A DNA stretch of 60,642 bases from Gnetum montanum (GCA_015680685.1 MNCI01027502.1:8493-69134); one strand, 5' to 3'; shown: positions 1 through 11,224, counted from the first letter of the stretch. Notes: generated by a model from the sequence alone, not told the origin. Translations and numbers: made by a program.

Positions 1-1285
1 GATGTCAAGATGGAAATGAACAAAACTAAAATTAATTGCAAAATGTTAAGGGAAAGAATTTAACTAATGCTCCAAATAGGAATGTCAGTGGGTCCTCCTC
101 AAAGCAGGCTCATGCCCTTAATGCCCTAACAAACCCACGTTCAAAGAGTCCGTAGGCTCTGGGAATGTCCTTTGGAACAAGAGTTAAAGCCTTAACCGTA
201 AGAATTTATCAAAAAGAAAACAATGCATCAACCAAAATATATACACTAATGATATAACTGGCAATGAGGTGAACAATGGAGAGAAGAGAATGGAATGGAA
301 TCCCAAAAACAAGGTGGTGTACAACCCCTTGTGTGTTTTATGATTAATGTGACTTAGCAATTCACATTCCAAATCTGACCTCAAACCAACCACATCCAGT
401 GACTTCGCATCAACACATTTGGTTAAACCATCCACTTGGGTAACCAGAATGCACTCTCCAAGAGCCACCACCATTTCGATGAACCAAAGGAGAGAATGGG
501 AAGCGAGAAGAGCCTTGGTTATAGGGAACACTTTTGGTTCCATAACCAGTGCTTGTAGCCCAAGTTTATTTGTCTAAGGGGTGTGCTTTGAATTCTCACT
601 TAGTTTTTTTTTTTGTGTTTTGTGTTTTTATGTGTGAGAACCACACCATGCAAAGACTTCTTATTTTTATTGTCTCAGCTTTCGATAATTGGGTAACATC
701 AGAATGACAAGAAAACTTAAGAAGAAACATTCAAGCACCCAAGAGAATGACCAACACAAAAACATCAAGTTCCCTTGAAGTCACACCCTTTTCAATCCGT
801 GAGTCCTTCCTTAGTTTGAGAAATGCCCAGTCACCGATTTGTTAAAGTTCTTATTAAGAGGAAACTGTACATTTCCAAGCCGAGAGAAACCATAGAAATT
901 GATGGATGGATGGATGAAGTGAGCTCATTGCCTACCATATCAAAAGAAACATACCTTAGTATCAACATTGTGACTTAAAGATAAAAACCAAACATTAGCA
1001 ATCAATATGAAAACAGTTCATACCATCATGAAGAACGCTTATTATGCGACAAACTTACAGGGTGGATTACACACACACACATACAAAATGAAGAAATTAT
1101 AATGATGTTGTAAAACAAAAACTAGAAAAGTTAAAGAAATTTGTAAAACAAAAATTAGAACTTAAAAGAACTAAGGGCCCCATATGATTAGTAAAACAAA
1201 ACCTTGTAAAACAAAAACGTGTAAAACAAAAACGTTGTAAAACAAAAAACTTAAAAGAACTAAGGGCCCCATATGATTAGCATAG
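1..1285 (-). other. E1 post-pol non-coding region
   Basis: No convincing gene. Next to the pol end (1290-1310, G-rich on the minus strand) is a run of TTTTGTTTTAC units (about 1100-1260). Farther along are blocks also found in E2, E3, E4 and E5: the CATCCATCCATC segment (about 905-925), a segment ending in a GTGTGACTTCAAGG-like sequence (about 770-800) and the ACAAGCAC..GGTTATGG block (about 511-565). A 119-codon minus-strand frame (184-543) has a same-length counterpart in E2 (NHKxHKGL), but its other aligned residues differ, so I do not call a protein. Confidence 0.6.
1161..1280. repeat. 31-bp perfect direct repeat with GGGCCCCATATG
   Basis: Positions 1161-1191 and 1250-1280 are identical over 31 bases (starting CTTAAAAGAACTAAGGGCCC). 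They bracket several TAAAACAAAAAC units. The second copy abuts the pol tail of E1. Confidence 0.9.
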
Positions 1286-2008
1286 GTGGCCATCTCCCCC
1301 ATGACTAAGTTGTAAGGGAGAGATCCGAAATAATGAGCGTTTATTTGAATTTCGTAGAAGTGCCCAACTTCTCTCAACTGATGTTCTTAGGTTGAGGGGT
1401 GGAAGTTGGTGACGCTCATATTTTAATGTGTCTATGCCTTTGTTATTGACATGCATTTCCTCAGTTCGTTCCATGCACATTTTTCTGCTCCTTCTGGCTA
1501 TCAACCACGGGGTGTCTACTACTTCTTGTGTGATTGCTACATACAGGCATCTTTGTTGCAAAGTTTCTTCAGCACACCTGTCACATGGAGGCAATTCCTC
1601 CATGTCATCACCCGATGAATCACTGTATGTGATGCATGGAAGTTTCCTCTTCTCGATCTTTTCACATATGTTTATCTTAGAGATTTCCAAGGAAAGATCG
1701 CGGATCCTAAGGCATGCGTCTATTGTACTAAGCCATGCCCTTCCCATTATAATTGGGAAGTCCCCTTCGTTATTGTTAACTTCAATCACTAGAAAATTAG
1801 CTAGGTAGGACCAACCACACATAGTGGTAACGATGTCCTCCACCAATCCTAAGAGAATGATGATGGACTGGTCTACCAGCTCTAGTTGAATGTTGCTCTT
1901 CTTAAGTTGGGGCAGGTTCCAGGCGTGATACATCTCTCGTGAAATTAAGTTGACTCCGGAACCTGAATCAAGAAGAGCCCTATGTGGTTTATTTTTGGTG
2001 ATATGCAA
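1277..2008 (-). pseudogene. E1 protease joined to the pol C-terminal tail (RT to integrase deleted)
   Basis: An open frame of 243 codons. Residues 13-20 give the aspartic protease motif ALLDSGSG, and near residue 85 comes FPIIMGRAWLS, the flap-side GR motif of plant Ty3/gypsy proteases. The frame then passes through a short linker (CMERTEEM) into RHQLPPLN and ends LQLSHGGDGHLC. That ending matches the end of the E3 integrase frame (FQLSHGGKD), so about 3 kb encoding RT, RNase H and integrase has been lost between them. The catalytic DSG is intact here, unlike in E2. The 126-codon plus-strand frame over the same DNA is an antisense shadow. Confidence 0.85.
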
Positions 2009-2269
2009 ATAGATTAAGGGACTCCCAGGGTTAGTTAGTTTCCTGGGAAGGTGTCCTACCTTGATCCAGTCAATTACGGTATGCGTTACGCTCTATTGAA
2101 CTGAAGGGTTCTCTGAAGTGTTAGATGGTGGAGTGTACATGGCCCCAACCACTTGTTGTTGCGAGAGTTTGTCTGGGCTTTTGGTTCTAAAGTAAGATCT
2201 TCTCTTTTTACAGTTGTCAAAACCATTAGCATATTGGATATTTATAGCTCTCGCAGTGTGATGTTGCTG

Positions 2270-4575
2270 CGGTTGAGGAGGAAGTTTCCCTTACATTGTT
2301 GGAGTAGGAGGTGTTATGGGAACTACTTGTGGTGGAAGAGGTGCAGATGGATTAGGAGGATGGGATGAGTGTGATATGTCTCCCAGAGGAGAAGAAGTCC
2401 TTATGAAGTACTCTCGAACTTGGTAGTGACGATTGGGGGTTGCGTGACTCATAGAGTCACTTGGAGAAATCGGTTGGTGCACATAATATCCATAAGGGTC
2501 AGGTTGCCAGTAAGGGTACTGTTGTGTTGGTGGTGGCATCCCCCATGACTGTGGGTATTGCCACTGCTAATGCTGTTTGATGGGCTATGGTGGAGTTCCA
2601 CTTGGATAATAAGTTAAGGGTTGGTGGAATTGCCTTGGGTTACCTTGTGGATAAGGTAACCTTCGCGGTGTTTGCCGTTGGTTGAGTCTTGGATTAAGCA
2701 CATACATCCCAGACTCCTGTAGATGTGAGATGATGGGGCAACATCCCTTAGGACGGTCATAATGGCAGATCTCACATCCACCATCATCGTTTGAATCCAA
2801 ATCCACAACCACGTCGGAGTTAGTGATTTTTTTCTTATCCTTGTTATGTGCAGGGCTTAAATCTCTCCACTTTTTCTTACCTTTGTCACTACTTTGTTCA
2901 ACATTAGACTCTTCTACAATTTTCAAGACTGTTTCAATTCTTGAGTCTAAGGAATCCCACATTTGATCTACTTTAGCTGATACCTCGGTTGTTAATTTTT
3001 GGATCGGTAAAGTTTTCCGATTCACCAACTCTTTGATTGGTGACTCATCCTCTTCATCACAAAATTTCACTCCCTTCTTTCGAAGGGAGGGATCACGGTT
3101 ATACTCTTTCGCACTTGCCATTTTGCGTAGCTCACCCTCTTCTTTTGCTACTTGCTCCAACAAGCTACATACTTTATGGACTCTAAGTTGTGAGAGTCTC
3201 CCTTGGGCGTAAGTGTCAAGGGTTCTTCTAGTTTCATTCCTTAGCCCATCCACGATGTGGTGAAGTTGATCCCGCTGAGCGTACCCATGGCCCGAGCAAT
3301 GATGTAACAATGTGTAGTAGCGGGTCATGGTAGCATCCAAGGGTTTGTGTGTACCTTGCTTCCAGCCTTGGAGCTGCTTACTCAAATTGGACACTCTGGA
3401 GTACGTTTGATACTTTTCGTTGAACAGTTCTAGCATCATACTCCACCTCTTGATGGTTTCCAATTCTAAGGACCGGTACCAGCTCTCTGCTTCTTTGGTG
3501 AGTGTCCTTGGGAAAAACTTAAGTTTTTGCCACTCATTTTCTATATTCTACAGGGCGCAGGCATCATGGAATGCCTATAAATGATTTTGCGGATCAGCAT
3601 TATATCCCCCTTCAAATCGTGGGATATTGTTCATGTCTAATCGTTTGATCCGACTATCTTTTAAGTGCCTTGTGGGAATCCTATCTACCTCCGTTATGTC
3701 GAGCATACTTTGGGTTATGAGTAGGGGCTCGTCATGATCGTCTCTTTCATGACGCCTGTGATGTTTGCATTGTTCCCTACTCTCGCTACGTCCTTGCCCT
3801 TGTCCTCTCTCTTGACTTTCATGTTGAGGTCTTTCATCCTTTTTACTTTTATCCTCACCTTTATGTTCATGGTGGCTACGCCCAGATGTGGAAGGAGAGG
3901 ATGAGTGATGTGAAGAAGGGGAAGAAGAAGGGGAACCATCACCATGATGATGTTTCTTGCCTTCTCTTCGGCTGCTTCGGCCCCGATCGTGGTGACGATC
4001 TAAGTGCCCATGCTTAGCATAAGTGGTTGTTCCCTCTGTGAATAGTTGGTGTTCACAAGCATTAGAACCAGGGATATGTATCGTTGATCGTAGGTTCTGA
4101 TACCCAACCTCCTCATCATCGTTAGGAGGGGGAACATCTTTTGCTAAAGAACCCGTGATAAGGGGTTCCTCATCTCCTATTTCGCTAAGGACGTGCGGGG
4201 CTTTGCCCTTCAGAAAAGTATGTTGACTCTCCTACCTTAAGTCTCTCATACTTTGGGCATCTATGGGATAATAATCCCTCATATCAAATTCTTCCACAAC
4301 ATATTCAGCATATAGCTCGGTCATGCCTATTTGTGCCAAGGCACGGAAAAGCATGTGAGAGATTGATCGATCTAGGGGTAACACAATGTTACCTTGCAAA
4401 TCTCCACTGTAGCTGTTCATCCTGATGGAGAATAAAATTAAAATTAGGAATATACTCATCGGGATGAGTATATGTCATCTTATATTGTTGGCTGATTTTG
4501 GTTATGTGTTTTATCTTGCTGATTGTTTCATGTATGGTCCTTAGGTGGTGAGTTGCTCTTATGAGAAGAAGGCAT
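2270..4575 (-). pseudogene. gag: E1 gag pseudogene
   Basis: Capsid/nucleocapsid polyprotein relic that would package element RNA. The likely start is the minus-strand ATG at 4575; stops and frame changes follow. In order: an N-terminal acidic region, a His/Ser/Arg-rich segment with SPSSSPSSHHSSS (about 3900-3960), a capsid-like segment (WYRSLELETIKRW, EKYQTYSRVS, about 3480-3370) and a 292-residue open stretch to 2585. The Cys/His motif GCEICHYDRPKGCCP lies near 2795-2740, followed by LNPRLNQRQ. A Pro/Tyr/Gln-rich tail leads into protease. The Cys/His spacing is not the usual CX2CX4HX4C. Similar gag relics occur in E2, E3, E4 and E5. Confidence 0.8.
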
Positions 4576-4698
4576 TTTTATCGGTGTGCTAATTCACCGT
4601 TATATAAATTTTCCCTTTTGATTAACCCAAAGGTTCATTAAGGCTCACAACAATGTGAGTGATATCCCTTATGTTCTATTCAGTGCACAAACACTTAG

Positions 4699-4717
4699 TC
4701 CTCGGCAATGGTGCCAA
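4699..4717 (-). other. E1 primer-binding site (tRNA-Asp type)
   Basis: The minus strand reads TTGGCACCATTGCCGAGGA next to the LTR. The canonical plant tRNA-Asp complement is TGGCGCCGTTGCCGGGGA, so it fits with a few changes. tRNA-Asp priming is known from Athila and related elements. Confidence 0.8.
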
Positions 4718-5137
4718 TGATGAGTGGCGAGGTGCCCCTACACTCAACCATACGAAATGAGCGTAGCATGCGTGATCTAGTCGAACTCCACAGACTAAGT
4801 GCCTAAACTCCTCATGGAACACTTGGGGTTAATCATTCGTTGTCTTCCCAGACTTACTTGTTGTTGTTACGGTGTATGGTTAAGTAAGTCCGAGGTATAT
4901 GATTTTTATGGTCTTTTATGGTTTTTCTCCTATGCTATCAAGGTGAAGGGTTGAGAAAGCTAACTAACTCTAACTAAGGACCTAAGTCTAAATTAACTAG
5001 CGTCAGCATTCGTTCCCACTTACTGTACACACCCTGAACTATGCAACTGTGGCTACCAAACGCTAATCGTTACTGGGATCACCACATGTAACCCACGTGC
5101 TCAAAGTGCTCGTACTGAGGAACCTAACTAGCCTAAG

Positions 5138-5319
5138 CGTGATGAGCAGCCGATTCCTTGACTAGCCGTACACATCCGTAGATGCTCGTAATCAAGTCGT
5201 ACTCATCCCGCGTTCTAGGAGACAAGGGTGAGAGAATCTAATCACGATGAGTAGCCGATTCCTTGGTTAGCTGTACACATTCATCAATGCTCGTAACCAA
5301 GTCGTACTCATGCTGCGCT
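5138..5319 (-). repeat. Duplicated ~78-bp unit inside the E1 LTR
   Basis: Two diverged direct copies, about 5138-5214 and 5242-5319. Both read roughly GATGAGYAGCCGATTCCTTG, then a TAGCYGTACACAT block, then AAGTCGTACTCAT. They lie downstream of the TATA-like box in element orientation, so in the R/U5 part. No comparable duplication was noticed in the other LTR families. Confidence 0.7.
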
Positions 5320-5572
5320 AATGCATGTAATATATAATAGGTAGGAAATAACATGTAATAAACCTATTCCATGTACTGCAAGGTTTATCCACAAAGCTTG
5401 TCTTTATTGCCATACTCAACTTGCGTTTAGGTACAAAGTTGCTCGAATAAAGATTCGTTCACTTGGGGACTTCTACTGCGGGCACATGGAAAATATTCTA
5501 TCTCTGGAGTGATCAAATTGCCAGTGTTTCCCTACTTCTAGCCTAGGATGAGAAATGAGGGGAGTGCCGCCT

Positions 5573-5666
5573 CTTATTTATAGATTTGGTGACGAACCGC
5601 GATATCGTAGGGGACAATGCGATATCGTGTACGCGATATCGCAGTGCATGTGATATCGCATCTCAT
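5573..5666 (-). promoter_or_regulatory. E1 LTR promoter: CGATATCG palindromes and TATA box
   Basis: Four GATATC-centred palindromes, three of them full CGATATCG, lie within about 75 bp (5590-5665). In element orientation they are followed at once by a TATAAATAAG sequence (about 5583-5574). The order, palindrome cluster then TATA, recurs in the LTRs of E2, E4 and E5. I read it as the Pol II core promoter with an upstream factor site. Confidence 0.65.
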
Positions 5667-5702
5667 CAGTGTCTATTGAAAATCATAGCTAGAGAAATTC
5701 AT

Positions 5703-6037
5703 CATTACTTATGATAATGATGCATCAAAGATTACCATTTCTTTTGCATTCTTGGCCTCTTGGATTCTTTGTTGAAGTTGCTAAAAAGCTTCATTCTTAG
5801 TAAGCTCAAGCTTGAGAATTAATGGATTAGACAAGTGGGCTCTAAGTTGCACAACCTCTACCACCAACCCTCAATTACTAGTGGTGGCTTGCTTGAGTTA
5901 CATATGAGCAATGAATAGCTTGCCCCTTATCTATAGTAGCTATGACTAGATGGTTGAAATATCTTTCAAAAGATCAAAGATCTTCGGAATTAGTTTCCTA
6001 GCTTTGACTTATCACTCTAGCACTTCTTCATGTTGTG
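5703..6037 (-). pseudogene. E3 third ORF, distal fragment
   Basis: This short stretch lies between E1 and E2. It must be continuous with the sequence right of E2, since E2 is flanked by the duplicated target TTGTG. The minus strand gives broken helical, Leu/Lys-rich frames (for example KARKLIPKIFDLLKD), compatible with the coiled-coil part of the third ORF seen intact in order in E4 and E5. Assignment rests mainly on position. Confidence 0.5.
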
Positions 6038-6928
6038 TGATGAATCATGTTTAGTTATGCTTTGATATCAGATATCTGATATTGGAACCTCGATATTGGG
6101 TACATGATATTGGGTCCTAAGAAATGATGTTAGATATTTGATATTGCAAGATGTATGTTGGCCTATAAATATAGCACTTGGGCACATGGCTTGGGTATTA
6201 GTTTTTTTCATAGCATAGCAAAGCTCTTGCAGTTTGTTTTCTCTAGAGTTAGAACATTTTCCAAAGTGCCCGTAGTAGGAGTCATTGAGTGTATAGATAT
6301 TTGTTTGAGCACTATTATACCTGAGCATGGTTGTGTGTGCAGAAATAAAGATAATATTTTTGATCAAACCTTACAACACCTTAGTTAGCTTAAATACTTT
6401 ATTTATGCATTTAATGTTTCATGCAATTTCCTTTACTACTTCCACGTAATTAAGCTAAAGTAAGCTAATTAGATTCAATAGCAATTAATTAATCAAGCAC
6501 ATAAGGATGACCACTTCAAGCATGTATGTAACTCTTGGTAACCCAACAATGCTTAACGTTTGGTAATCCAACATTGTTATACGTGTTTAGGATGTGCATG
6601 GAAAGTGGGATCAGATACTTATGTTAGGATAGTTAGTTATTGATTAGTAATTATATTAAGTTAAATTAATTATAAATTATGTTTCAACTTGTTCTTAATC
6701 ATAAACAAATAAAATATAAAATAATAAATAAAATCATGTGCCTCAATTATACTTAACCATACAATTAAGCTCCACAAGTATAGTTGAAAAGAAAACGATT
6801 GTCATGATTAGATTTCACATTCTAGAACCAGTGTACTTAAGAACTTAAGGTCTATAGAATTTGACCAGATTGCACATGAATGCTTGTGATTTGTATGGTT
6901 GGGCATAGGGGTATCTTGTTGCTTATCC
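6038..6928 (+). repeat. E2 5' LTR
   Basis: An 891-bp LTR starting TGATGAATCATG. It carries four to five decayed GATATY sites (about 6066-6150), then TATAAATATAG at about 6164-6174. The end has decayed from CATCA to TATCC. It aligns along its length with 13200-14062. Confidence 0.9.
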
Positions 6929-6949
6929 TTGATGCCATTGTTGGAGGCC
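6929..6949 (+). other. E2 primer-binding site (decayed tRNA-Asp type)
   Basis: TTGATGCCATTGTTGGAGGCC immediately follows the 5' LTR. It differs from the tRNA-Asp complement mainly by C-to-T and G-to-A type changes. Confidence 0.75.
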
Positions 6950-7091
6950 TTTTAGTTGTTATGTTGGCTATCTAGGACTTAGTAAAAAAATTATTTAAGA
7001 TTGTTGGAACGAACCCTAAAGTCATATCATATATTAAAATAACTACAATAATTTTATGAGGCACACTACATTTCTTATTTTCTAACATAAT

Positions 7092-9590
7092 ATGTCTTCT
7101 TCTCATAGGAGTGATTCTCTATCCAAGTCTGATGAAATTAATTAGTAGGTACCCCAACAATACAAAGTGGTATATGCTCATCTTGATGAGTATGTAGCCA
7201 ATTTCACCTTCATCCTATGCCAGAATGAATAGCCGTGGTGGTGTGACATGGAGGGCAACATCATGTTGCCGCTTGATCGATCCGTTCCTACGATGCTCCA
7301 ACAAGCTCTTGTTTGATTGGGTCTCTAGGGAATTCATGTTGAGTATGTTGTACAAGATAGTGATGCCAAGGATTATTATCCCATTGAGGCACAACATCTA
7401 AGGAATTGACAGCTAGAATAACGCTATGAATCTACAAGGGGAAAGTGGTTCACTGATTCCCCATACTTGCTATACCAAAAAGATGGGTGGAGAATCCTTC
7501 TTTGGTGGTTTTCCATTTAGTGAAATTTCTCTCTTTGACTTCAGTGATGGACGTCAAAACTAGAACCTACAATTCATGATCCACAATTCTAGTTTTGGCA
7601 AGAATGAATCCAATGACAAATGAGGATTTAAGAAGGAGAGTTAGGGTAGGGTTGTGGACAAGAAACAAGATTGTGATCATGATCACGATCATCAAAGAGG
7701 ACGTAGCAAGCACCATGATGGTACTAGCCTTCCTTCCTCTTCACCTTCGTCATATTATTCTTCTTCTTTTGTCTTTGACTGCAACCACAAGGGGCATGAT
7801 CATGATGGAGGTGGTCGACAGGACAAAAATGATCAAATGGCCTGTTAGGCAAGTTAAGGCTAGTGGTGAAAGCATTCAAGAGAGGTTTGATGCCATGAAT
7901 GAAGGGGTAGCAGAGGACATCATAGGCACTAGAATCATGGCCTCCATGAGCTTTTGCTTACTACTTGAAGCATGCTCAACACTATAGAGGTAGTGAGGAT
8001 TCCCACAAAGCATGTAAAGGATAGTCAGATTAAGAGGCTAGACATGAATAATATCCCTAGAAGGGGGATATAACTCAAATTTGTAGAACCATCTCCAAGC
8101 TTTCCAAGATGCATGTTCCTTTCATAATATAGAAAATAAGTGGAAAAAGCTTAAGTTTTTTCCAAGGACACTCATTAAAGAAGTAGAAAACTAGTATTGG
8201 TCCTTAGAACTAGAATTTATCAGACAATGAAGTGCAATGTTTGAATTGTTCAATGACAAATATTAGACATACTCCTGAGTGTCCAACTTGAGGAGGTAGA
8301 TCCAAGAATGGAAACAAGGAACACATAAACCCTTGGATGCCACCATGGGTCAATACTATTCCTTATTGCATAGATGTCCTAGCCATGGTTATTCTCAACT
8401 GGAACAACTTTGTCACATTGTAGATGGGCCCTAATTAGAAATGAGGAGAACTCTTGGTGTCTATGCCCAAGGGTGATTGTCAGAATTAAGAGCCCATTAG
8501 ATCCAAAGGTTGATCAAGTAGGCAGCGAATAAAGAAGAAGAGTTGAGAAAACAAGAAAGTACAGAAGAATACAACCATGATCCTTTTATTTGTAAGAGGA
8601 ACGTTCAATTTTATGACAGTGAGAAAGAATCATCACTTGGTGAGGTGGTGAATCAAAAAACCTTGCTGCTTAAAAAATTTTAATTTGAAATTTTGGAAAA
8701 GGTTGATTAGTTATGTAACTTCATGGATAGAAAACTTTAAGCTATCCTAAAAATTGTTGAAGAGTTCAAAGAATAAGGTAGTAATCATAATCGCAAGAGA
8801 TGCAAGGAAGCTGAACGTGCCAATCAAAGAGGTAAGAGTAAGATTGCTGTAATAGAGGAAGTTGTAAGAATTGAATTAGATGATGATGATGGATTATGAC
8901 ATCTGCTATTATGAACATCTTAAAGGATGTCCTATTGTGTCACACTTATAGGAATCTAGGGTGTACACTCTGAATCCACGACTCACACAAAGGCAAACAC
9001 CTAAAAGATTGGCTTATTCACAATGCAATTCAAGGCAGTGCCACTAGCAATAATAGTACTGTCCCTATGAAACTTCACCACAACTATATGAGTAGTATCA
9101 ATAGTGGTAGTAACTACAGTCATGGGCATTGGCACAACTAAGGCAATAATACCCTTACAGAAAACTTGATCCATATGGGTATTACGTTCAACAACCTCTA
9201 TCTCCACATGACTCTTCCAGTCATGTCTCTACTTTCCAACCTCACTACCACCCTCCCAATTATTATCAAACTCATTCTTTACATGCAAGGAGGGATACCA
9301 CCTTTTATCCTTATCTTCCTCTTGTTCCTGCACATCTTCCTTCATCCACAACATAGTTACCACTCACTCCATCTATGTGGGGTGAACTCCCAACTCAACT
9401 GCAACAATGCAATGCCACCAAGACCATTAATCTACAACCCATTCATCAACCAAGTGATTTGGACACCCAATCAAAGAAAAGACCTTTATTTCAACCCAAC
9501 AGTCTGCCTAAGCACTCACATATACCTATGATTGGCAACCTTGTTTCTCCATCTCCCTTTGTACCTAATTCCTTCGAGTCCCCTTCAAAC
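7092..9590 (+). pseudogene. gag: E2 gag pseudogene
   Basis: ATG at 7092 (MSSSHRSDS) starts a broken gag. It parallels E1: LDEYVANFTFIL, GNIMLPLDRSV, a His/Asp-rich segment with RGRSKHHDG and SPSSYYSSS (7654-7780), a capsid-like segment (about 8120-8420), then a modified Cys motif CYYEHLKGCP with HL.ESRVYTLNPRL (about 8890-8985). The Pro/Gln/His-rich tail runs to about 9590. Several stops and frameshifts make it non-functional. Confidence 0.78.
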
Positions 9591-10075
9591 CAAATACTGC
9601 CCAGGGTCCACAGCGTTATTCTTACTCATGTCATATCTGATTGGATCAGTGCTGGAAACCTTCCTGAGAAATTAGCTAATCCTAGGAGTCCTCTTATTTA
9701 CTTGTATGTTGTTGGGAATGAACTGTATAAAGCTCTTCTTGATTCAAGTTTCTATGTCAACCAGATTTCTCTTGAAATGTATATTGCATGGAACCTACCT
9801 CCTCTTAAGAAGAGCAATATCAAATTAGAATTGGCAAACCAGTCCATCACTATCCCATTAGGATTGGCAAAGGATATTATGATCATTGTCTATGAGTGGT
9901 TTTATCTTGTTGATTTTCTAGTAATAAAGGTGGAGAACTATAAAGGGAACTTTCCAATAATCATGGGAAGGGCATGGCTAAGCATGGTTGATGCAAGAAT
10001 AGGCGTCAGAGACCTTTTCCTAGAAATATCAAAAGAAAATGTATTCAAGAAGATCAAGAAGAAGTGAGTTCTATG
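9590..10075 (+). pseudogene. E2 protease pseudogene
   Basis: The 3' part of a 230-codon open frame (9375-10067). The order is LYVVGNELYKALLDSSF, LPPLKKSNIKLELANQS, then FPIIMGRAWLSMVDAR, matching E1 along its length. The catalytic D-S-G triad reads D-S-S, which should abolish activity. It is read directly downstream of the gag tail, as expected for a gag-pol polyprotein. Confidence 0.85.
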
Positions 10076-11215
10076 CATTGCATATAGTGATATAGGGTGC
10101 AATCATGTGTAGAAACTTTAGTTAGTGAAACTAGCATCCATCTCTGCATATACACAATGTGCACTTGAAGTAGGTATTCAAAGGTGTCTATATGTAGCAG
10201 CAACAAAACAAGAGGGCACCTAGTGGCTAACCATTGATCCTGAAAGTAGCACACTTTGCATGGAATTGATTGAGAGCTTGACATGTGCATATGCTGTAGG
10301 CATGGATGAACTAGAGCAAGTTCATCACCAACTCTTCGATAATGCAAATGATGAGACCTATTGGGAAGAGTTAGAAATTCTTGAAAATTTCAAGCAAGAG
10401 CCCCTTGAATTAAAAACTCTACTTACTGATATGGAATATGTGTTCTTAAAAAATGGAAAGTTAGTGATAATCAATGCCAATATTGCTCAATAATAGAAAA
10501 AATGTTGTTAAAAGTGGTTGAAAAATGGTTAGCAGCATTTGCTTGGTCATATCTTGAATTCACAGGGATTAATCCTTGGATATGCCAACATCATATCTAC
10601 ACCAATCCGGCCTTGAAGCCAAAGAGGCAGCCATAGAGGTGATTGAATCCCAAATTGAAATAGGTCGTCAATGAGGAAATAAAATAATCTATCCCATTGT
10701 GGATAGTGAGTGGGTTAGTCCACTCATGATTATGCCAAAGAAAGGTGGCAAGTGGCAAGTTTGCATCAATTTGCGATTGCTAAATATGGCGACATTCAAG
10801 GACCATTTTCCATTGCTATTCATTTATCAAGTGTTAGACACAATATCTAGACATTGCTTTTATAGTTTTCTAGATGGTTATAGTGGCTATAACCAAATCT
10901 AGATCATGCTAGAGGATCAGGCCAAGACAACATTCATGAGTCCTTGAGGAACTTTTGCATATTGCAAGATGCCTTTTGCTCTATGCAATCATCTTACTAC
11001 ATTCCAAAGCTTGGTCTTAAGCATTTTTTAGTAGCAAACTGGTAGTGGTGTGGAAGTATTCATCGATGACTTCTCCACCTATGGAGCTACATTCAAGCAA
11101 GCCCTGGATAGCCTTGAGAAAATCTTGAAAAGATGTGTTGAAAAAAATTTGTGACTACACTGGAAAAAGAGTCATTTGATGGTCCAAGAAGACATTGTTA
11201 CTATATAAGTGGCTC
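10076..11215 (+). pseudogene. E2 reverse transcriptase, N-terminal two thirds
   Basis: The linker CMELIESL.CAYAVGMDELEQ leads to RT motifs: SEWVSPLMIMPKKGGKWQVC and LRLLNMATFKDHFPL, then FYSFLDGYSGYNQI (about 10855-10902), then VEVFIDDFSTYGATF (about 11050-11095, the catalytic DD). HWKKSHLMVQEDIV follows at about 11158-11200. Just after this the frame joins the pol-tail motif, so RNase H and integrase are deleted. Stops occur throughout. Confidence 0.85.
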
Positions 11216-11224
11216 CTTAGTTTT

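Larger units (their letters stand above)
1..5702 (-). mobile_element. E1: Athila/Tat-like Ty3/gypsy element, 5' part, runs off the left edge
   Basis: Read on the minus strand the order is 5' LTR (5702-4718), tRNA-Asp-type primer site, gag, protease, a short pol tail, then non-coding DNA to the window edge. RT, RNase H and integrase are missing between protease and the pol tail. The LTR starts TGATGAATT on the minus strand and ends CATCA. The 3' LTR would lie left of the window, so the target duplication cannot be tested. E1 is inserted in the third ORF of E3. Its LTR keeps many CG dinucleotides, so it looks younger than E2 to E6. Clade assignment rests on the primer site and the protease sequence, not on a tree. 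Confidence 0.85.
4718..5702 (-). repeat. E1 5' LTR
   Basis: A 985-bp LTR. On the plus strand it begins TGATGAGTGGCGAGG directly beside the primer site and ends AATTCATCA. The reverse complement therefore has the TGATGAAT...CATCA ends shared by the LTRs of E2 and E5. A second copy of its outer 3' end occurs at 60554-60642. It holds a palindrome cluster, a TATA-like box and an internal duplication, listed separately. Confidence 0.85.

Noticed and set aside
184-543. 119-codon minus-strand frame as a possible new gene
   Set aside because: E2 has a frame of equal length with NHKxHKGL, but most other residues differ and E4 and E5 have no frame there, so a nucleotide signal is the simpler reading.
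1428-1808. 126-codon plus-strand frame
   Set aside because: Exact antisense of the E1 protease frame, which has clear family motifs.
9166-9531. 121-codon plus-strand frame
   Set aside because: Out of frame with the Pro/Gln-rich gag tail and protease that match E1; a shadow.
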